A stretch of DNA of 64,000 nucleotides. Source: Methylobacterium sp. Leaf123. GTDB taxonomy: Bacteria; Pseudomonadota; Alphaproteobacteria; Rhizobiales; Beijerinckiaceae. The translations under genes were made by a program, and so were the position numbers. The DNA lies in assembly GCF_001423405.1 (NCBI RefSeq), contig NZ_LMNS01000034.1, positions 62,526-126,525 on the forward strand, given 5' to 3'. Each line of letters begins with the position of its first letter. Within the stretch, counting starts at the first letter, position 1. Below, in pieces: positions 1-8,536 of the stretch. The notes below the pieces were generated by a model that was given only the letters and a program-made list of their open reading frames with translations, had not been told where the DNA came from and searched no databases.

Positions 1-1333
1 AAGCCAGATCGGTGCCCCCGAAGGCGCGCCAGACCGCCTGGACGATATCGGGCCGGGTGCGCTGATCGACGCTGATGCCGATGCGGTCCGTGCCGATACG
101 GCGCAGGTTCACCCCGTTCTCGACCGCGCTCTTCAGGATCACGCCCTGGAATGCGCCGACCCGCACGGTGATCGTGTCGAAGAAGTGTTGGGGCTCGACG
201 GTGAAGCCGAGCGCTTCCAGCCCCTCGGCGAGGCGGACGGCGTCGCGGTGGACGCGCCTGGCGATGGCCTTGAGACCCGCCGGCCCGTGATAGACTGCAA
301 ACATCGAGGCGATGACCGCGAGCAGCACTTGGCTGGTGCAGATGTTCGAGGTCGCCTTCTCGCGGCGGATATGCTGCTCGCGAGTCTGGAGGGCGAGGCG
401 ATACGAGCGGTTGCCGCGGGCATCGACCGAGACGCCCACGATGCGGCCGGGCAGCGCCCGCTTATGCGCGTCGCGGGTTGCGAGATAGGCGGCGTGCGGG
501 CCGCCATAGCCCATCGGCACGCCGTAGCGTTGCATCGAGCCGACCGCGATGTCGGCCCCCATCTCGCCCGGCGCCTTCAGCAGCGTCAGCGCCAGCGGGT
601 CGGCGGCGACCGCGGCGAGCGCGCCGGCCTCATGCAGCCCGGCGATGAGATCGGTAAAGTCGTGAACCGCGCCGTTCACGCCGGGATACTGGAACAGCGC
701 CCCGAAGACCGTGGACGGGTCCAGATCGACAAAGGGATCGCCGACGACGATGTTCCAGCCGAGCGGCGCCGCGCGGGTCTTCAGCACGGCGATGGTCTGG
801 GGCAGGCAGTCCTTGTCGACGAAGAAGGCGTTCCTATCCGACTTCGCCACGCGCTTGGCCATGCCCATGGCTTCGGCCGCCGCGGTCGCCTCGTCGAGGA
901 GCGAGGCGTTGGCCATGTCGAGGGCGGTCAGATCGCAGACGAGGGTCTGGAAGTTGAGCAACGCCTCGAGCCGGCCCTGGCTGATCTCCGGCTGGTAGGG
1001 CGAGTAGGCGGTGTACCAGGCCGGGTTCTCGAAGATGTTGCGCTGGATCGCCGGCGGCATCGTCGTGCCGTGGTAGCCCTGGCCGATCAGCGAGACGAGC
1101 AGGCGGTTCTTGTTGGCGGTAGCCCGCAGCTTTTCGAGCGAGCGGCGCTCGGTGAGCGAGGCGCCGAAATCGATGTACTCGGCCTGCCGGATGTCGGGGG
1201 GCAGCGTCTCGTCGATCAGCGCGTGCAGCGACTTGGCGCCGACCGTCTCCAGCATCTGGTCGATCTCGGAGAGCTTCGGGCCGATATGGCGGCGAGCGGC
1301 GAAATCGAAGGGATCGTGGCGATCGTATTTCAT
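1..1333 (-). CDS. gcvP: Glycine dehydrogenase (decarboxylating), P-protein, N-terminal part
   Basis: PLP-dependent P-protein of the glycine cleavage system; it decarboxylates glycine and passes the aminomethyl group to lipoyl-GcvH. The minus-strand frame opens at an ATG (1333-1331) and runs off the left edge after about 444 codons, roughly the first half of a protein of about 950 residues. Diagnostic N-terminal motifs are visible: RRHIGP near residue 15, GYHGT, and NPAWYTAYSPYQPEISQGR. The PLP lysine lies in the missing half. It is the third gene of gcvT-gcvH-gcvP; the 181-base gap to gcvH holds a repeat. Truncation is only the window edge. Confidence 0.97.
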   Translation of the reverse strand, partial: MKYDRHDPFDFAARRHIGPKLSEIDQMLETVGAKSLHALIDETLPPDIRQAEYIDFGASLTERRSLEKLRATANKNRLLVSLIGQGYHGTTMPPAIQRNIFENPAWYTAYSPYQPEISQGRLEALLNFQTLVCDLTALDMANASLLDEATAAAEAMGMAKRVAKSDRNAFFVDKDCLPQTIAVLKTRAAPLGWNIVVGDPFVDLDPSTVFGALFQYPGVNGAVHDFTDLIAGLHEAGALAAVAADPLALTLLKAPGEMGADIAVGSMQRYGVPMGYGGPHAAYLATRDAHKRALPGRIVGVSVDARGNRSYRLALQTREQHIRREKATSNICTSQVLLAVIASMFAVYHGPAGLKAIARRVHRDAVRLAEGLEALGFTVEPQHFFDTITVRVGAFQGVILKSAVENGVNLRRIGTDRIGISVDQRTRPDIVQAVWRAFGGTDLA

Positions 1334-1369
1334 GGGAGTGCCTTTTCGAGCGACCGATTGCCGTGGCGT

Positions 1370-1500
1370 CCCTCCCCCCTCTGCGGGGGGAGGGTGGCCC
1401 CCGAAGGGGGTCGGGAGAGGGGAGCGACCTTTCCGGAGAGACCTGAGCCGGCCCCTCACCCGCCTGCTCCGCAGGCACCCTCTCCCGCGGAGGGGAGAGG
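1370..1500. repeat. G-tract/CTCTCCCC intergenic repeat, copy 1 (inside gcv operon)
   Basis: Palindrome-rich element between gcvH and gcvP. It contains CCTCCCCC/GGGGGGAGG, GCCCCC/GGGGGT and GCCTGC/GCAGGC inverted repeats and ends in CTCTCCCGCGGAGGGGAGAG. Blocks such as GGCCCCCGAAGGGGGTCGG, CCCTCTCCC and the GCCTGCTCCGCAGGC stem recur at 10541-10638 and 14069-14207, some in the opposite orientation. It resembles a REP-type extragenic palindrome; a role in operon mRNA stability is inference. Confidence 0.8.
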
Positions 1501-1514
1501 ACTAACCGTCTGCG

Positions 1515-1877
1515 TTACTTCGCGAATTCCGCGTAGGCCGCCTCGTCCATCAGCCCGTCCATGGCCGAGGGATCGTCGAGCTTGATCCGGTAGAGCCAAC
1601 CGCCGCCCTGCGGGTCGGTGCCGACCGAGGCGGGGTCGGCAACCGCCGCCTCGTTGACCTCGGTGACCTCGCCGGAGAGCGGCGCGTAGACGTCCGAGGC
1701 CGCCTTGACGGACTCGACCACGGCGGCCGCCTCGCCCTTGGTCAGCTTCGCGCCGACCTTCGGCAACTCCACGAAGACGAGGTCGCCGAGCTGTTCGGCG
1801 GCATGCGCGGTGATGCCGACCGTGGCGACGTCGCCATCAAGGCGCAGCCATTCGTGCTCGTCGGTGAAACGCAGCAT
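1515..1877 (-). CDS. gcvH: Glycine cleavage system H protein
   Basis: Lipoyl carrier that shuttles the aminomethyl group between P-, T- and L-proteins. The protein is 120 residues, the normal length. The lipoylation site is VESVKAASD, with the modified lysine near residue 58. I prefer the ATG at 1877 because AGGAG lies about nine bases upstream; an in-frame TTG at 1883 is the alternative. It follows gcvT by 26 bases (to this start) and precedes gcvP, so it should share the glycine-riboswitch transcript. Confidence 0.97.
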   Translation of the reverse strand: MLRFTDEHEWLRLDGDVATVGITAHAAEQLGDLVFVELPKVGAKLTKGEAAAVVESVKAASDVYAPLSGEVTEVNEAAVADPASVGTDPQGGGWLYRIKLDDPSAMDGLMDEAAYAEFAK

Positions 1878-1903
1878 GGTCAAAACTCCTGATACGAGGG
1901 GGA

Positions 1904-3082
1904 TCAGCCGCGCTTGAAGCCGGCCGGGACGAAGGGAAGCGGGGAGACGACGAGGGGGAGACGCTGGCCGCGCAGCTCGGCGAAGACGCGGGTGCCGGGC
2001 GTCGCGAGTGCGGCCGGCAGGAAGCCCATAGCGACGGGCGCACCGACGCTCGGGCCGAAGCCGCCGGAGGTGACGCGGCCGACCGGCTCGCCGCCGGCCT
2101 CCGCGGTGAAGAGCGGGGCATCCGCCCGCACCGGCGCCCGGCCCTTGGGGCGCAGGCCGACACGCCGCCGGGCCGGCCCGGCTTCCATTGCGGGGAGGAT
2201 CGTGTTCGCCCCCGGAAACCCGCCTTCGCGGGCGCCGCCCCGGCGGCGGGCGGGGGAGATCGCCCAGGCGAGGCTCGCCTCGACCGGGCTGGTGCCGGGA
2301 TCGATGTCGGCGCCGTGGAGCGGCAGGCCGGCTTCGAGGCGCAGGGAATCGCGGGCGCCGAGGCCGACCGGCAGCACCTCGGCCTCCGCGAGCAGGGCTT
2401 CGGCCACGGCCTCGGCGCGCTCGGCCGGCACGGACATCTCGAAACCGTCCTCACCGGTATAGCCGGAGCGGCTGACGAGGCAGGGCGCGCCGAGGATCGC
2501 GACCCTGCGCACATCCATGAAGCGCATCGCCTCGGTCTCGGGTGCCAGCCGCGCCAGCACTTCCGCCGCCTTCGGACCCTGGAGCGCGATCAGCGCATCC
2601 GGCACGAGCGCCATGTCGATGTCGTCCGGCAGATGCGCCCGGAGATGCGCGAAACCGGCGGCCTTGTTGGCGGCGTTGACGACGACGTGGAGCCGGTCGG
2701 GCAGGCGCGCGACCATGAGGTCGTCGAGAATGCCGCCGGCGTCATCCGTGAGGAAGCCGTAGCGCTGGCGGCCTTCGGGCAGGCCGAGGATATCGATGGG
2801 GATCAGCGCCTCGAGGGCGCGGGCCGCCTCCGCCACGTCACCCGAACGGGGGGTCAGCGCGATCTGGCCCATATGCGACACGTCGAACAGCCCGGCCGCC
2901 GCCCGCGTGTGCAGGTGCTCCTTGAGCAGCCCGGCGGGGTATTGCAGCGGCATCGCGTAGCCCGCGAACGGCACCATCTTGGCGCCGAGGCGCAGATGGA
3001 GCGCATGCAGCGGCGTCTGTGCCAGCGGATCAGCGGAAACGGGGGCGGCAGGGCTCACGGCCCCGGCAGCTTGCAGACTCAT
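1904..3082 (-). CDS. gcvT: Glycine cleavage system T protein (aminomethyltransferase)
   Basis: Transfers the methylene group from aminomethyl-lipoyl-GcvH to tetrahydrofolate and releases ammonia, feeding one-carbon metabolism. Typical GcvT motifs are TPLHALHLRLGAKMVPFAGY, LFDVSHMGQ and SRSGYTGEDGFE. I place the start at the ATG at 3082 (MSLQAAG), giving 392 residues. A longer in-frame start at 3139 would lie inside the second riboswitch aptamer and is unlikely. First gene of gcvT-gcvH-gcvP, directly behind the tandem glycine riboswitch. Confidence 0.96.
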   Translation of the reverse strand: MSLQAAGAVSPAAPVSADPLAQTPLHALHLRLGAKMVPFAGYAMPLQYPAGLLKEHLHTRAAAGLFDVSHMGQIALTPRSGDVAEAARALEALIPIDILGLPEGRQRYGFLTDDAGGILDDLMVARLPDRLHVVVNAANKAAGFAHLRAHLPDDIDMALVPDALIALQGPKAAEVLARLAPETEAMRFMDVRRVAILGAPCLVSRSGYTGEDGFEMSVPAERAEAVAEALLAEAEVLPVGLGARDSLRLEAGLPLHGADIDPGTSPVEASLAWAISPARRRGGAREGGFPGANTILPAMEAGPARRRVGLRPKGRAPVRADAPLFTAEAGGEPVGRVTSGGFGPSVGAPVAMGFLPAALATPGTRVFAELRGQRLPLVVSPLPFVPAGFKRG

Positions 3083-3128
3083 CAGGCACTTCACGACAGA
3101 TGGATCTTGCCCGCCGGCCGGCTGGCAA

Positions 3129-3332
3129 GTTGCCCCCATCTGTCACGCTTACCTGAGAGCTTCCCTCACTCGGCATTCGAGTAAGGTTTCTCCTTCGGTG
3201 GACGCCGGACGGCGCCTCTCTCCAGATTGTCCAACGATACGGTGATTGTGCCTGAGAGTTTCCGGGGGTGGTTGCTCCGTCGGCGCCATGATTCATCTTT
3301 CGATGATTCTGGGCTCTCCCGTATCGTCTGTA
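3129..3332 (-). promoter_or_regulatory. Tandem glycine riboswitch upstream of gcvT
   Basis: Read on the minus strand, two glycine aptamers follow each other. Aptamer 1 starts with ACGGGAGAGCCC (about 3325-3311) and carries GGAAACTCTCAGGCAC (3263-3248), then GGACA. Aptamer 2 starts with GGAGAGAGGCGCC (3223-3211) and carries GGAAGCTCTCAGGTAAGCGT followed by GACAGATGGGGGCA (ending about 3131). These are the conserved core and P1 strands of the class. The element ends about 50 bases before the gcvT start, so it probably switches gcvT-gcvH-gcvP on with glycine, as in other bacteria. Confidence 0.95.
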
Positions 3333-3390
3333 TCGGACCACATTAGGCTCGCACTTTGTGCCCCCTCGCGCAAGCCAAGCCTGGTGACGA

Positions 3391-3621
3391 TCAGCGCCTC
3401 ATGTTGCGCGGCCGGCAATAGCCGCGGAAGCTCTCGTAACCCGCCGGGCAGCGGCGCACACAGGCCCCGGCCGCGTATTTCAGCGGCGGACGGCAGGCGT
3501 TGCGGAAGCGCTGCTCGCCGAACAGGTAGGATTGGGCCGGGCCGGCCGAGGCTGGCACCGGGCTGACGAGGGGACCGGCAAAAGCCATCAGCAGAAGGAC
3601 GATGAGGCGGCGGCGCAGCAT
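3391..3621 (-). CDS. Small secreted cysteine-containing protein
   Basis: A 76-residue hypothetical protein. Residues 1-26 form a signal peptide (basic start, leucine-rich core, SPVPASA cleavage region). The mature part has four cysteines (near RNAC, GACVRRCPAGYE, GYC), enough for two disulfides, and a basic C-terminus. It lies upstream of the gcvT leader on the same strand, ending about 60 bases before the riboswitch, and is divergent from bioF. No function recognised. Confidence 0.6.
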   Translation of the reverse strand: MLRRRLIVLLLMAFAGPLVSPVPASAGPAQSYLFGEQRFRNACRPPLKYAAGACVRRCPAGYESFRGYCRPRNMRR

Positions 3622-3727
3622 GGCGGGGGTTCCGGCAGAGCCTGTGCAACGCGCCGCCCCGCACGGGGTTCGCCGCGCCCGTCACCGCCGGCTTGACATC
3701 CCCCGGGCGCCGTCGCCTTGAAGCGCC

Positions 3728-4879
3728 ATGTCGCCGAACCCATCGAACAGCCTCGACGCCTTCGCCGGAGAAAAGCTCGCCGGCCTGGAAGCCAGCGCCC
3801 TGCGCCGCCGGCTGGCCGTGACCGCCCGCGGCCCCGAGGCGGCGGCCGAGCGGGGGGGCCGCGCGCTCATCTCGTTCTCCTGCAACGATTATCTCGGCCT
3901 CGCCCACGATCCGCGGGTGATCGCGGCGGCCACCGAAGCGCTGGCCCGCTACGGCGCGGGCGCCGGCGCCTCGCGATTGGTGACCGGCAATTCCCCCCCG
4001 CTCGCGGCGCTGGAGGAACGGCTCGCGCGGCACAAAGGCAAGGAGGCCGCGCTGGTCTTCGGCTCGGGCTATCTCGCCAATCTCGGCATCGCCCCGGCCC
4101 TCGTCGGCGCGGACGACCTGATCCTGGTCGACGAACTCGGCCATTCCTGCCTGTTCGCCGGGGCGAGGATGTCCGGCGCGCGGGCTGTGCGCTTCGCCCA
4201 TAACGACGTGGCGCAGTTGCACGCGTTGCTCGCCGAGCATCGCGGCGCGGCGCGGCGGGCGCTGATCCTGACCGAGCGGGTCTTCAGCATGGATGGCGAC
4301 CGGGCGCCGCTCCCCGAAATCCTGGCGATCGCGGGCGAGTACGACGCCTGGACGCTGGTGGACGACGCCCACGGCCTCGGCGTGGTCGAGCCCGGCCAGC
4401 GGGCACCGCTCGAAATGGGCACGCTGTCGAAAACGCTGGGCTCCTATGGCGGCTATCTCTGCGCCTCGCGGCCCGTGATCGACCTGCTGACGAGCCGGGC
4501 GCGCAGCCTCGTCTACACCACCGGCCTGCCGCCGGCCTCCGCCGCTGCCGCGCTCAAAGCCCTGGAGATCGTCGAGTCCGAGCCGGATCGCGCCGCCCGG
4601 CCGCTCGCGCTCGCCCGCCGCTTCACCGGGCGGCTCGGCCTGCCCGAGGCGATGAGCCCGATCGTGCCGGTTCTCATCGGTGCGGCGGAGGCCGCACTCG
4701 CTCTCTCCGCGGCGCTGGAGGCGCGCGGCTTCCTCGTCGTGGCGATCCGCCCACCGACGGTGGCGCCGGGCACCGCCCGCCTGCGGGTCGCCTTCTCGGC
4801 GGCCCATACCGAGGGGCAGGTCGATGCCCTGGCCGAGGCGTTGGCCGAACTGGCCCCGGAGAGCGTCCGCGCCGGCTGA
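3728..4879 (+). CDS. bioF: 8-amino-7-oxononanoate synthase-like PLP enzyme
   Basis: Alpha-oxoamine synthase family: condenses pimeloyl-thioester with alanine in biotin synthesis. The 383 residues show SFSCNDYLGLAHDP (49-62), the VDDAHGLG PLP-aspartate region (211-218) and GTLSKTLGSYGG with the Schiff-base lysine at 235. Length and the CNDYLGL motif favour BioF over the sister enzymes (2-amino-3-ketobutyrate CoA ligase, ALA synthase, serine palmitoyltransferase). No other bio gene is visible here, so the assignment rests on sequence alone. It ends seven bases from the convergent NlpC/P60 gene. Confidence 0.85.
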   Translation: MSPNPSNSLDAFAGEKLAGLEASALRRRLAVTARGPEAAAERGGRALISFSCNDYLGLAHDPRVIAAATEALARYGAGAGASRLVTGNSPPLAALEERLARHKGKEAALVFGSGYLANLGIAPALVGADDLILVDELGHSCLFAGARMSGARAVRFAHNDVAQLHALLAEHRGAARRALILTERVFSMDGDRAPLPEILAIAGEYDAWTLVDDAHGLGVVEPGQRAPLEMGTLSKTLGSYGGYLCASRPVIDLLTSRARSLVYTTGLPPASAAAALKALEIVESEPDRAARPLALARRFTGRLGLPEAMSPIVPVLIGAAEAALALSAALEARGFLVVAIRPPTVAPGTARLRVAFSAAHTEGQVDALAEALAELAPESVRAG

Positions 4880-4885
4880 ACGCCC

Positions 4886-5746
4886 TCAGGCGATCGGATC
4901 GAGCCGGCGGATCGCGGTGACGGCGCCGAAACTCTTGACGGCGATGCGCTCGACCGCCTCGCGCAGCGGCTCGACCGCCACCGCCATGTGGTGGCCGTTG
5001 GCGTGGATGAGCCGCTCGGCGTCGAGCATCAGCCCGACATGGCCCTTCCAGAACACGAAGTCGCCGCGCCGCAGCCCGTCGAGCCCCGGCGGCAGGGCGT
5101 TGCCAAGGGCCAGTTCCTGCTGGTCGGCATCGCGCGGGCAGGCAAGACCCGCGGTCTCCAAGCAGAGCTGGACGAGGCCCGAGCAATCGAGGCCGAGGCT
5201 GGTGCGCCCGCCCCAGAGATAAGGCGTGCCGAAGAGCCGCTCGGCAGTGGCCGGAAAATCGGGCACGGCGGTCCCGATCGGCACGGCATGGCCGGCAAAG
5301 ACATAGCCGCCGCCGGCGAGCCGCCAATACTCGCCTTCCTGCGCCTCCACCGCGAAGGCGGCGCCGAGGCTGAGATGGGCAACATGCGGGCGCTTCAGGT
5401 CAGGCGCCGGGTAGACGAAGGTGCGCAAGGCAGCGACCCGGTGGGTCGGCGCCGGATCGATGGCCCCGAGTGCCGCCTCCGGCAGGTAGCCGACATAGCC
5501 GTCGCGGGCGATCTGACCCCAGGCGAACCCGTCACGGCGCTCGAACACCGTCACGGCGTCGCCCATCACCGCCTCGGTTTCGAGCCCGGCCTCGAGGCGC
5601 GGCGCGCGGCGCAAAGGGGCTGAGGGCACGGCGACCCGCGCCGGCTCGCCCGCGGCGTAGCGCTCGGCCGCAACGACGCCCTTCAGGCGGATGTCGGCGA
5701 GGTCCGGCCGGGCCGGGGTGAGGCGGGGGTCGCGTGTGTTGGGCAT
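4886..5746 (-). CDS. NlpC/P60 family peptidase with SH3-like N-terminus
   Basis: Probable gamma-D-glutamyl-diaminopimelate endopeptidase acting on peptidoglycan peptides. In 286 residues: an SH3-like region (about 35-155, with GFAWGQIARDGYVGYLP), then an NlpC/P60 domain with catalytic Cys188 in GLDCSGLVQ, His236 in KGHVGLM and a further His near 248 (LIHANGHH). The ATG at 5746 (MPNTRDPRLTP) fits the family better than an in-frame start 34 codons upstream. No signal peptide is visible, so either it is cytoplasmic (recycling) or the true N-terminus differs. Confidence 0.85.
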   Translation of the reverse strand: MPNTRDPRLTPARPDLADIRLKGVVAAERYAAGEPARVAVPSAPLRRAPRLEAGLETEAVMGDAVTVFERRDGFAWGQIARDGYVGYLPEAALGAIDPAPTHRVAALRTFVYPAPDLKRPHVAHLSLGAAFAVEAQEGEYWRLAGGGYVFAGHAVPIGTAVPDFPATAERLFGTPYLWGGRTSLGLDCSGLVQLCLETAGLACPRDADQQELALGNALPPGLDGLRRGDFVFWKGHVGLMLDAERLIHANGHHMAVAVEPLREAVERIAVKSFGAVTAIRRLDPIA

Positions 5747-6056
5747 CGTGGCGCCGGCTTGGCGCAGGATCGGGGCGGGATTCGGGATGCCGAGTCTTAA
5801 GACCACCGATTTTCGCGTGGCTCGTCGACACGGGATTCGGCCATCCATTTGCTGCGCTGCCGCGACTCTATGACCGGCACACGCGTTACTCGTCCGATGG
5901 CCTCATCAACGAATGTGCTGGCGCCGACGCATATCGGCGCGCATCCTGCATGCTCGACGAGCGGGGCGTCCGCCCGGCAAGCCATGCGGCCGGCGGTCCG
6001 TCACGTCCGATTTGGGTGCAGTGCACAAACCGGACGGACCGTCCTATGATCGGTGC
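5747..6056. other. Gene-free stretch between divergent genes
   Basis: About 310 bases between the divergent NlpC/P60 gene and the gene at 6057. Both promoters should lie here, but I cannot place -35/-10 boxes with confidence. An imperfect inverted repeat (GGATGCCGA near 5787 against TCGGCCATCC near 5838) is the only structure I noticed. Confidence 0.4.
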
Positions 6057-6428
6057 ATGAAGACCGCGAGTCGTGCCGTGAAAAAGAACCATAAGAGCTT
6101 TCAGGATCTGCCTCCGATCCGGGTGCGGCGCGAGCCACCCACGGTCGCTGAGGCGGTCGCCGCCGCCCAGGATCTGGCCGACGATGTCGAGCAGCAGGTG
6201 GAGATCGCCTGCGGGCTGATCGGCCTCGCCCCGGACGAGGTGCGCCCCCACGTGGTCGCCGCCGCCAAGGCCGCGGCGGCGCGCCCGGCGCACCGGCCGC
6301 TGGAGCAGCGCATCCTCGCGCCGACGAGCCCGAACCGCGCCCCGCCGCGGGCCGTCATCGTCGAGCGCCGCAGCCGCCCCACCGTGGTGATCGAGCGCCG
6401 CAGCCGGCCCCTCGACCCGCGCCGGTAA
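6057..6428 (+). CDS. Hypothetical basic protein
   Basis: A 123-residue protein starting at an ATG (MKTASRAVKKNHKSFQ). The first half has an acidic helix-forming stretch (VAEAVAAAQDLADDVEQQVEIA), and the C-terminal third is Arg/Pro rich with a near-duplicate VIVERRSRP / VVIERRSRP. No signal peptide or known domain recognised. It converges on the SDR gene with a hairpin between them. Confidence 0.6.
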   Translation: MKTASRAVKKNHKSFQDLPPIRVRREPPTVAEAVAAAQDLADDVEQQVEIACGLIGLAPDEVRPHVVAAAKAAAARPAHRPLEQRILAPTSPNRAPPRAVIVERRSRPTVVIERRSRPLDPRR

Positions 6429-6435
6429 CACCCCG

Positions 6436-6457
6436 GCACCGTCTTTCGGGACGGTGC
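6436..6457. terminator. Hairpin between convergent genes
   Basis: Perfect 8-bp stem GCACCGTC/GACGGTGC with a six-base loop between two convergent stops (6428 and 6464). There is no clear T-tract, so it is a likely rather than certain bidirectional terminator. Confidence 0.5.
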
Positions 6458-6463
6458 TCGGGC

Positions 6464-7150
6464 TCACCAGGGCAGCGTCTCGCCCCGGTGGTCGAGAAAG
6501 GCGAGATCCGTCCGGCCGGCTCTCGCCTCGATCACATCCGCCAGTCCGGCGGCGCTCGTCGCCACGTCGAGGTCGGCCCCCTCGCCGCCCATATCCGTGG
6601 CGACCCAGCCCGGATGCAGCAGCAGCACCCCGAAATCGCGGGTCGCGTGGCGCGCCGCAAAGCTCCGGGCGTTGATGTTGAGCGCCGCCTTGCTCGCCCG
6701 GTAGTTCTCCCAGCCGCCCTCGGTGTTGAGGCCGACGCTGCCGAGCGCCGAGGACATGAAGGCGAGCGTGCCGCCGGGTGCGAGAGTCTCGGCAAAGGCA
6801 TCCGCGAACAGGATCGGGCTCACCGCATTGGTGAGGTAGACCTGTGCGTGGACCGCCCGCGACACCGCGTTGAGGGGCTTGTCCGCCTCGATCAGCACGC
6901 CGGCCACGACGAAGACGAGATCGAATCGTTCGTGCCGCGTCCGTTCGCGCAGGGCGGCAACGGACGCATCGTCGTCGATATCCACCGTTTCGACCCGGAC
7001 GCCCTCCGCCGCGAGCCGTTCGAGCCCGGGCGCGGCCCCGCGCCGGGTCGCGGTGACCTGCCAGCCACGCCGCAGGAAGGTCTCGGCGAGCCCGAGCCCG
7101 AGGCCGCGCGAGGCGCCGACGATCAGGGCGTGTTTCCGGGAATGGCTCAT
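6464..7150 (-). CDS. Short-chain dehydrogenase/reductase (SDR)
   Basis: NAD(P)-dependent oxidoreductase of the classical SDR fold, 228 residues. The cofactor motif is GASRGLGLG (12-20); an Arg-rich segment after the second strand (TATRRG) suggests NADPH preference. Catalytic Ser134 and the Tyr150-x3-Lys154 pair (NYRASK) are intact. The sequence resembles the small C-factor/YciK-like SDRs. The substrate cannot be told from sequence or neighbours. Confidence 0.85.
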   Translation of the reverse strand: MSHSRKHALIVGASRGLGLGLAETFLRRGWQVTATRRGAAPGLERLAAEGVRVETVDIDDDASVAALRERTRHERFDLVFVVAGVLIEADKPLNAVSRAVHAQVYLTNAVSPILFADAFAETLAPGGTLAFMSSALGSVGLNTEGGWENYRASKAALNINARSFAARHATRDFGVLLLHPGWVATDMGGEGADLDVATSAAGLADVIEARAGRTDLAFLDHRGETLPW

Positions 7151-7220
7151 GATGATCCGGCAGTCCTGAATTCAAGCTCTGTTCGCGGTGCCGAGAGACC
7201 GGTCTCGTCCAATCCCTCCC

Positions 7221-7327
7221 CTCATCCTGAGGTGCGAAGCGCAGCGGAGCCTCGAAGGATCTTCCCGTCATCGCGCGGGATCTGGAACATCCTTCGAGGC
7301 CCGCGGGCGCGGGCACCTCAGGATGAG
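7221..7327. repeat. Cloverleaf-like structured repeat, copy 1
   Basis: Outer stem CTCATCCTGAGGTGC (7221-7235) pairs with GCACCTCAGGATGAG (7313-7327). Inside, GCCTCGAAGGAT (7249-7260) pairs with ATCCTTCGAGGC (7289-7300). A TGCG/CGCA arm and a CCCG/CGGG arm flank the inner stem. The second copy at 53451-53580 keeps the architecture with matched base changes in the stems. Confidence 0.85.
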
Positions 7328-7352
7328 GGCGCGGATTGGATACGAAGGCCGA

Positions 7353-7538
7353 TCAGCCGAGTTCCGCGCCGACAGAGGGACCGTCGAGCGCGCTCTTCAC
7401 GCCCTCATAAAGCTTCGGAAGGTGCTCGGCGCCGACGAGAAGATCCGAGAGCGTGAAGCGGCGCGGCTTGGCCGGTGGTTCGGCGGGCCGTGTCGAGCGT
7501 GCCCGGCCCCGGTCACCATCCCTTACGAGCTTCGCCAT
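7353..7538 (-). CDS. Small protein with MazE-tail-like C-terminus
   Basis: A 61-residue frame starting at ATG 7538. The first 27 residues are basic and low-complexity. The rest (RFTLSDLLVGA...DGPSVGAEL) resembles the toxin-wrapping tail of MazE-type antitoxins, which often end in a P-x-V-G-x-E motif. The AbrB-fold DNA-binding half is absent and no toxin gene adjoins, so it may be a remnant, a free-standing peptide or chance. It sits 62 bases downstream of the MgtC-like gene on the same strand. Confidence 0.4.
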   Translation of the reverse strand: MAKLVRDGDRGRARSTRPAEPPAKPRRFTLSDLLVGAEHLPKLYEGVKSALDGPSVGAELG

Positions 7539-7600
7539 GCCATGTTTCCCTCGGCTACGGCGATCACGATGGCATGCTCCGGCTACCCGAGCGAGCCGCC

Positions 7601-8317
7601 TCAATCCCCCGTCTGCACCGACCACGTGGCGTGGCGCACCTCCGGCCGCTTCTCCAAATCGGCCACCACCGCGTCGAGATCCTTGGCGTGGACCGTCGTC
7701 GCGGTGAGCGTGGCGATGACGTCGACGGTGGTCTCGCCGCGTTCCTCCACCTCGGTCGAGCCGACGGGGTAATCCGCCGCCTCCAGGCGCTCCACCAACA
7801 GGTCGCGGGCGAGGCCGGCGGTCTCGGCCGGCACCGTCACCTGCACCGCGTAGGTCGCCTCCGTCGCGCTCTCGTCGATGGGGATGCGGTCGATGAGGTT
7901 CACCAGCGGGCGCAGCAGCGTGTTGCCGGCCAGGACTGCGAGGGTGACGAAGCAAGCCTCCAGCGGCAGGTCGGCCCCGGAGAAGGCACCGACCGCCGCG
8001 GCGCACCAGAGGGTCGCGGCGGTGTTGAGGCCGCGCACGTTCATCCCCTCCTTCATGATGACGCCCGCGCCGAGAAAGCCGATGCCGGAGACGACATAGG
8101 CGACGACGCGGGTCGCCCCCTCCCCGCCGGTCAGCCGCATGCCGAGATCGACGAAGGCCGCCGCGCCCAGCGCCACCAGCACGGCGGTGCGCAAGCCCGC
8201 GCTGCGCTGCCGGTACTGCCGCTCGACGCCGATCAGGGTGCCGAGACCGAAGGCGACCGCGAGGCTGATGCCGGAATTCACGGCTTCGGGCGTGGGGAAG
8301 GGAAAGGGGCCGGGCAT
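7601..8317 (-). CDS. MgtC/SapB family membrane protein
   Basis: Inner-membrane protein of 238 residues. Residues 15-150 carry the MgtC signature: GLGTLIGVERQ, GIGFLGAGVIMKEG and RGLNTAATLW, with about four to five membrane spans. Residues 160-235 form a soluble ACT-like C-terminal domain, as in longer MgtC relatives. Members are tied to magnesium limitation and, in pathogens, to ATP-synthase control; the role here is inferred only from the family. Divergent from the moxR operon. Confidence 0.88.
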   Translation of the reverse strand: MPGPFPFPTPEAVNSGISLAVAFGLGTLIGVERQYRQRSAGLRTAVLVALGAAAFVDLGMRLTGGEGATRVVAYVVSGIGFLGAGVIMKEGMNVRGLNTAATLWCAAAVGAFSGADLPLEACFVTLAVLAGNTLLRPLVNLIDRIPIDESATEATYAVQVTVPAETAGLARDLLVERLEAADYPVGSTEVEERGETTVDVIATLTATTVHAKDLDAVVADLEKRPEVRHATWSVQTGD

Positions 8318-8536
8318 GGACCGTTCGGGACCTTTTCGGAATCGTGCGGTTTTCCCGCTGTCGCACGAGCGTGACGGTTGCGTGACGAAACGTCACCGCG
8401 CCGCGCACACCCGGTCGCCTGCGGTCAATTTGCCCGTGGCCGAGGCCGCCGCGCGGGATTGACGCGGCGACCGGGCAGCGGGCACACCGGCAGGATTGTG
8501 GGAGCCTTAAGAAAAACCCACGCTGAGGAGACGCGC

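Noticed and set aside
3083..3139. N-terminal extension of gcvT to 3139
   Set aside because: It would translate the second glycine aptamer and has no similarity to GcvT N-termini.
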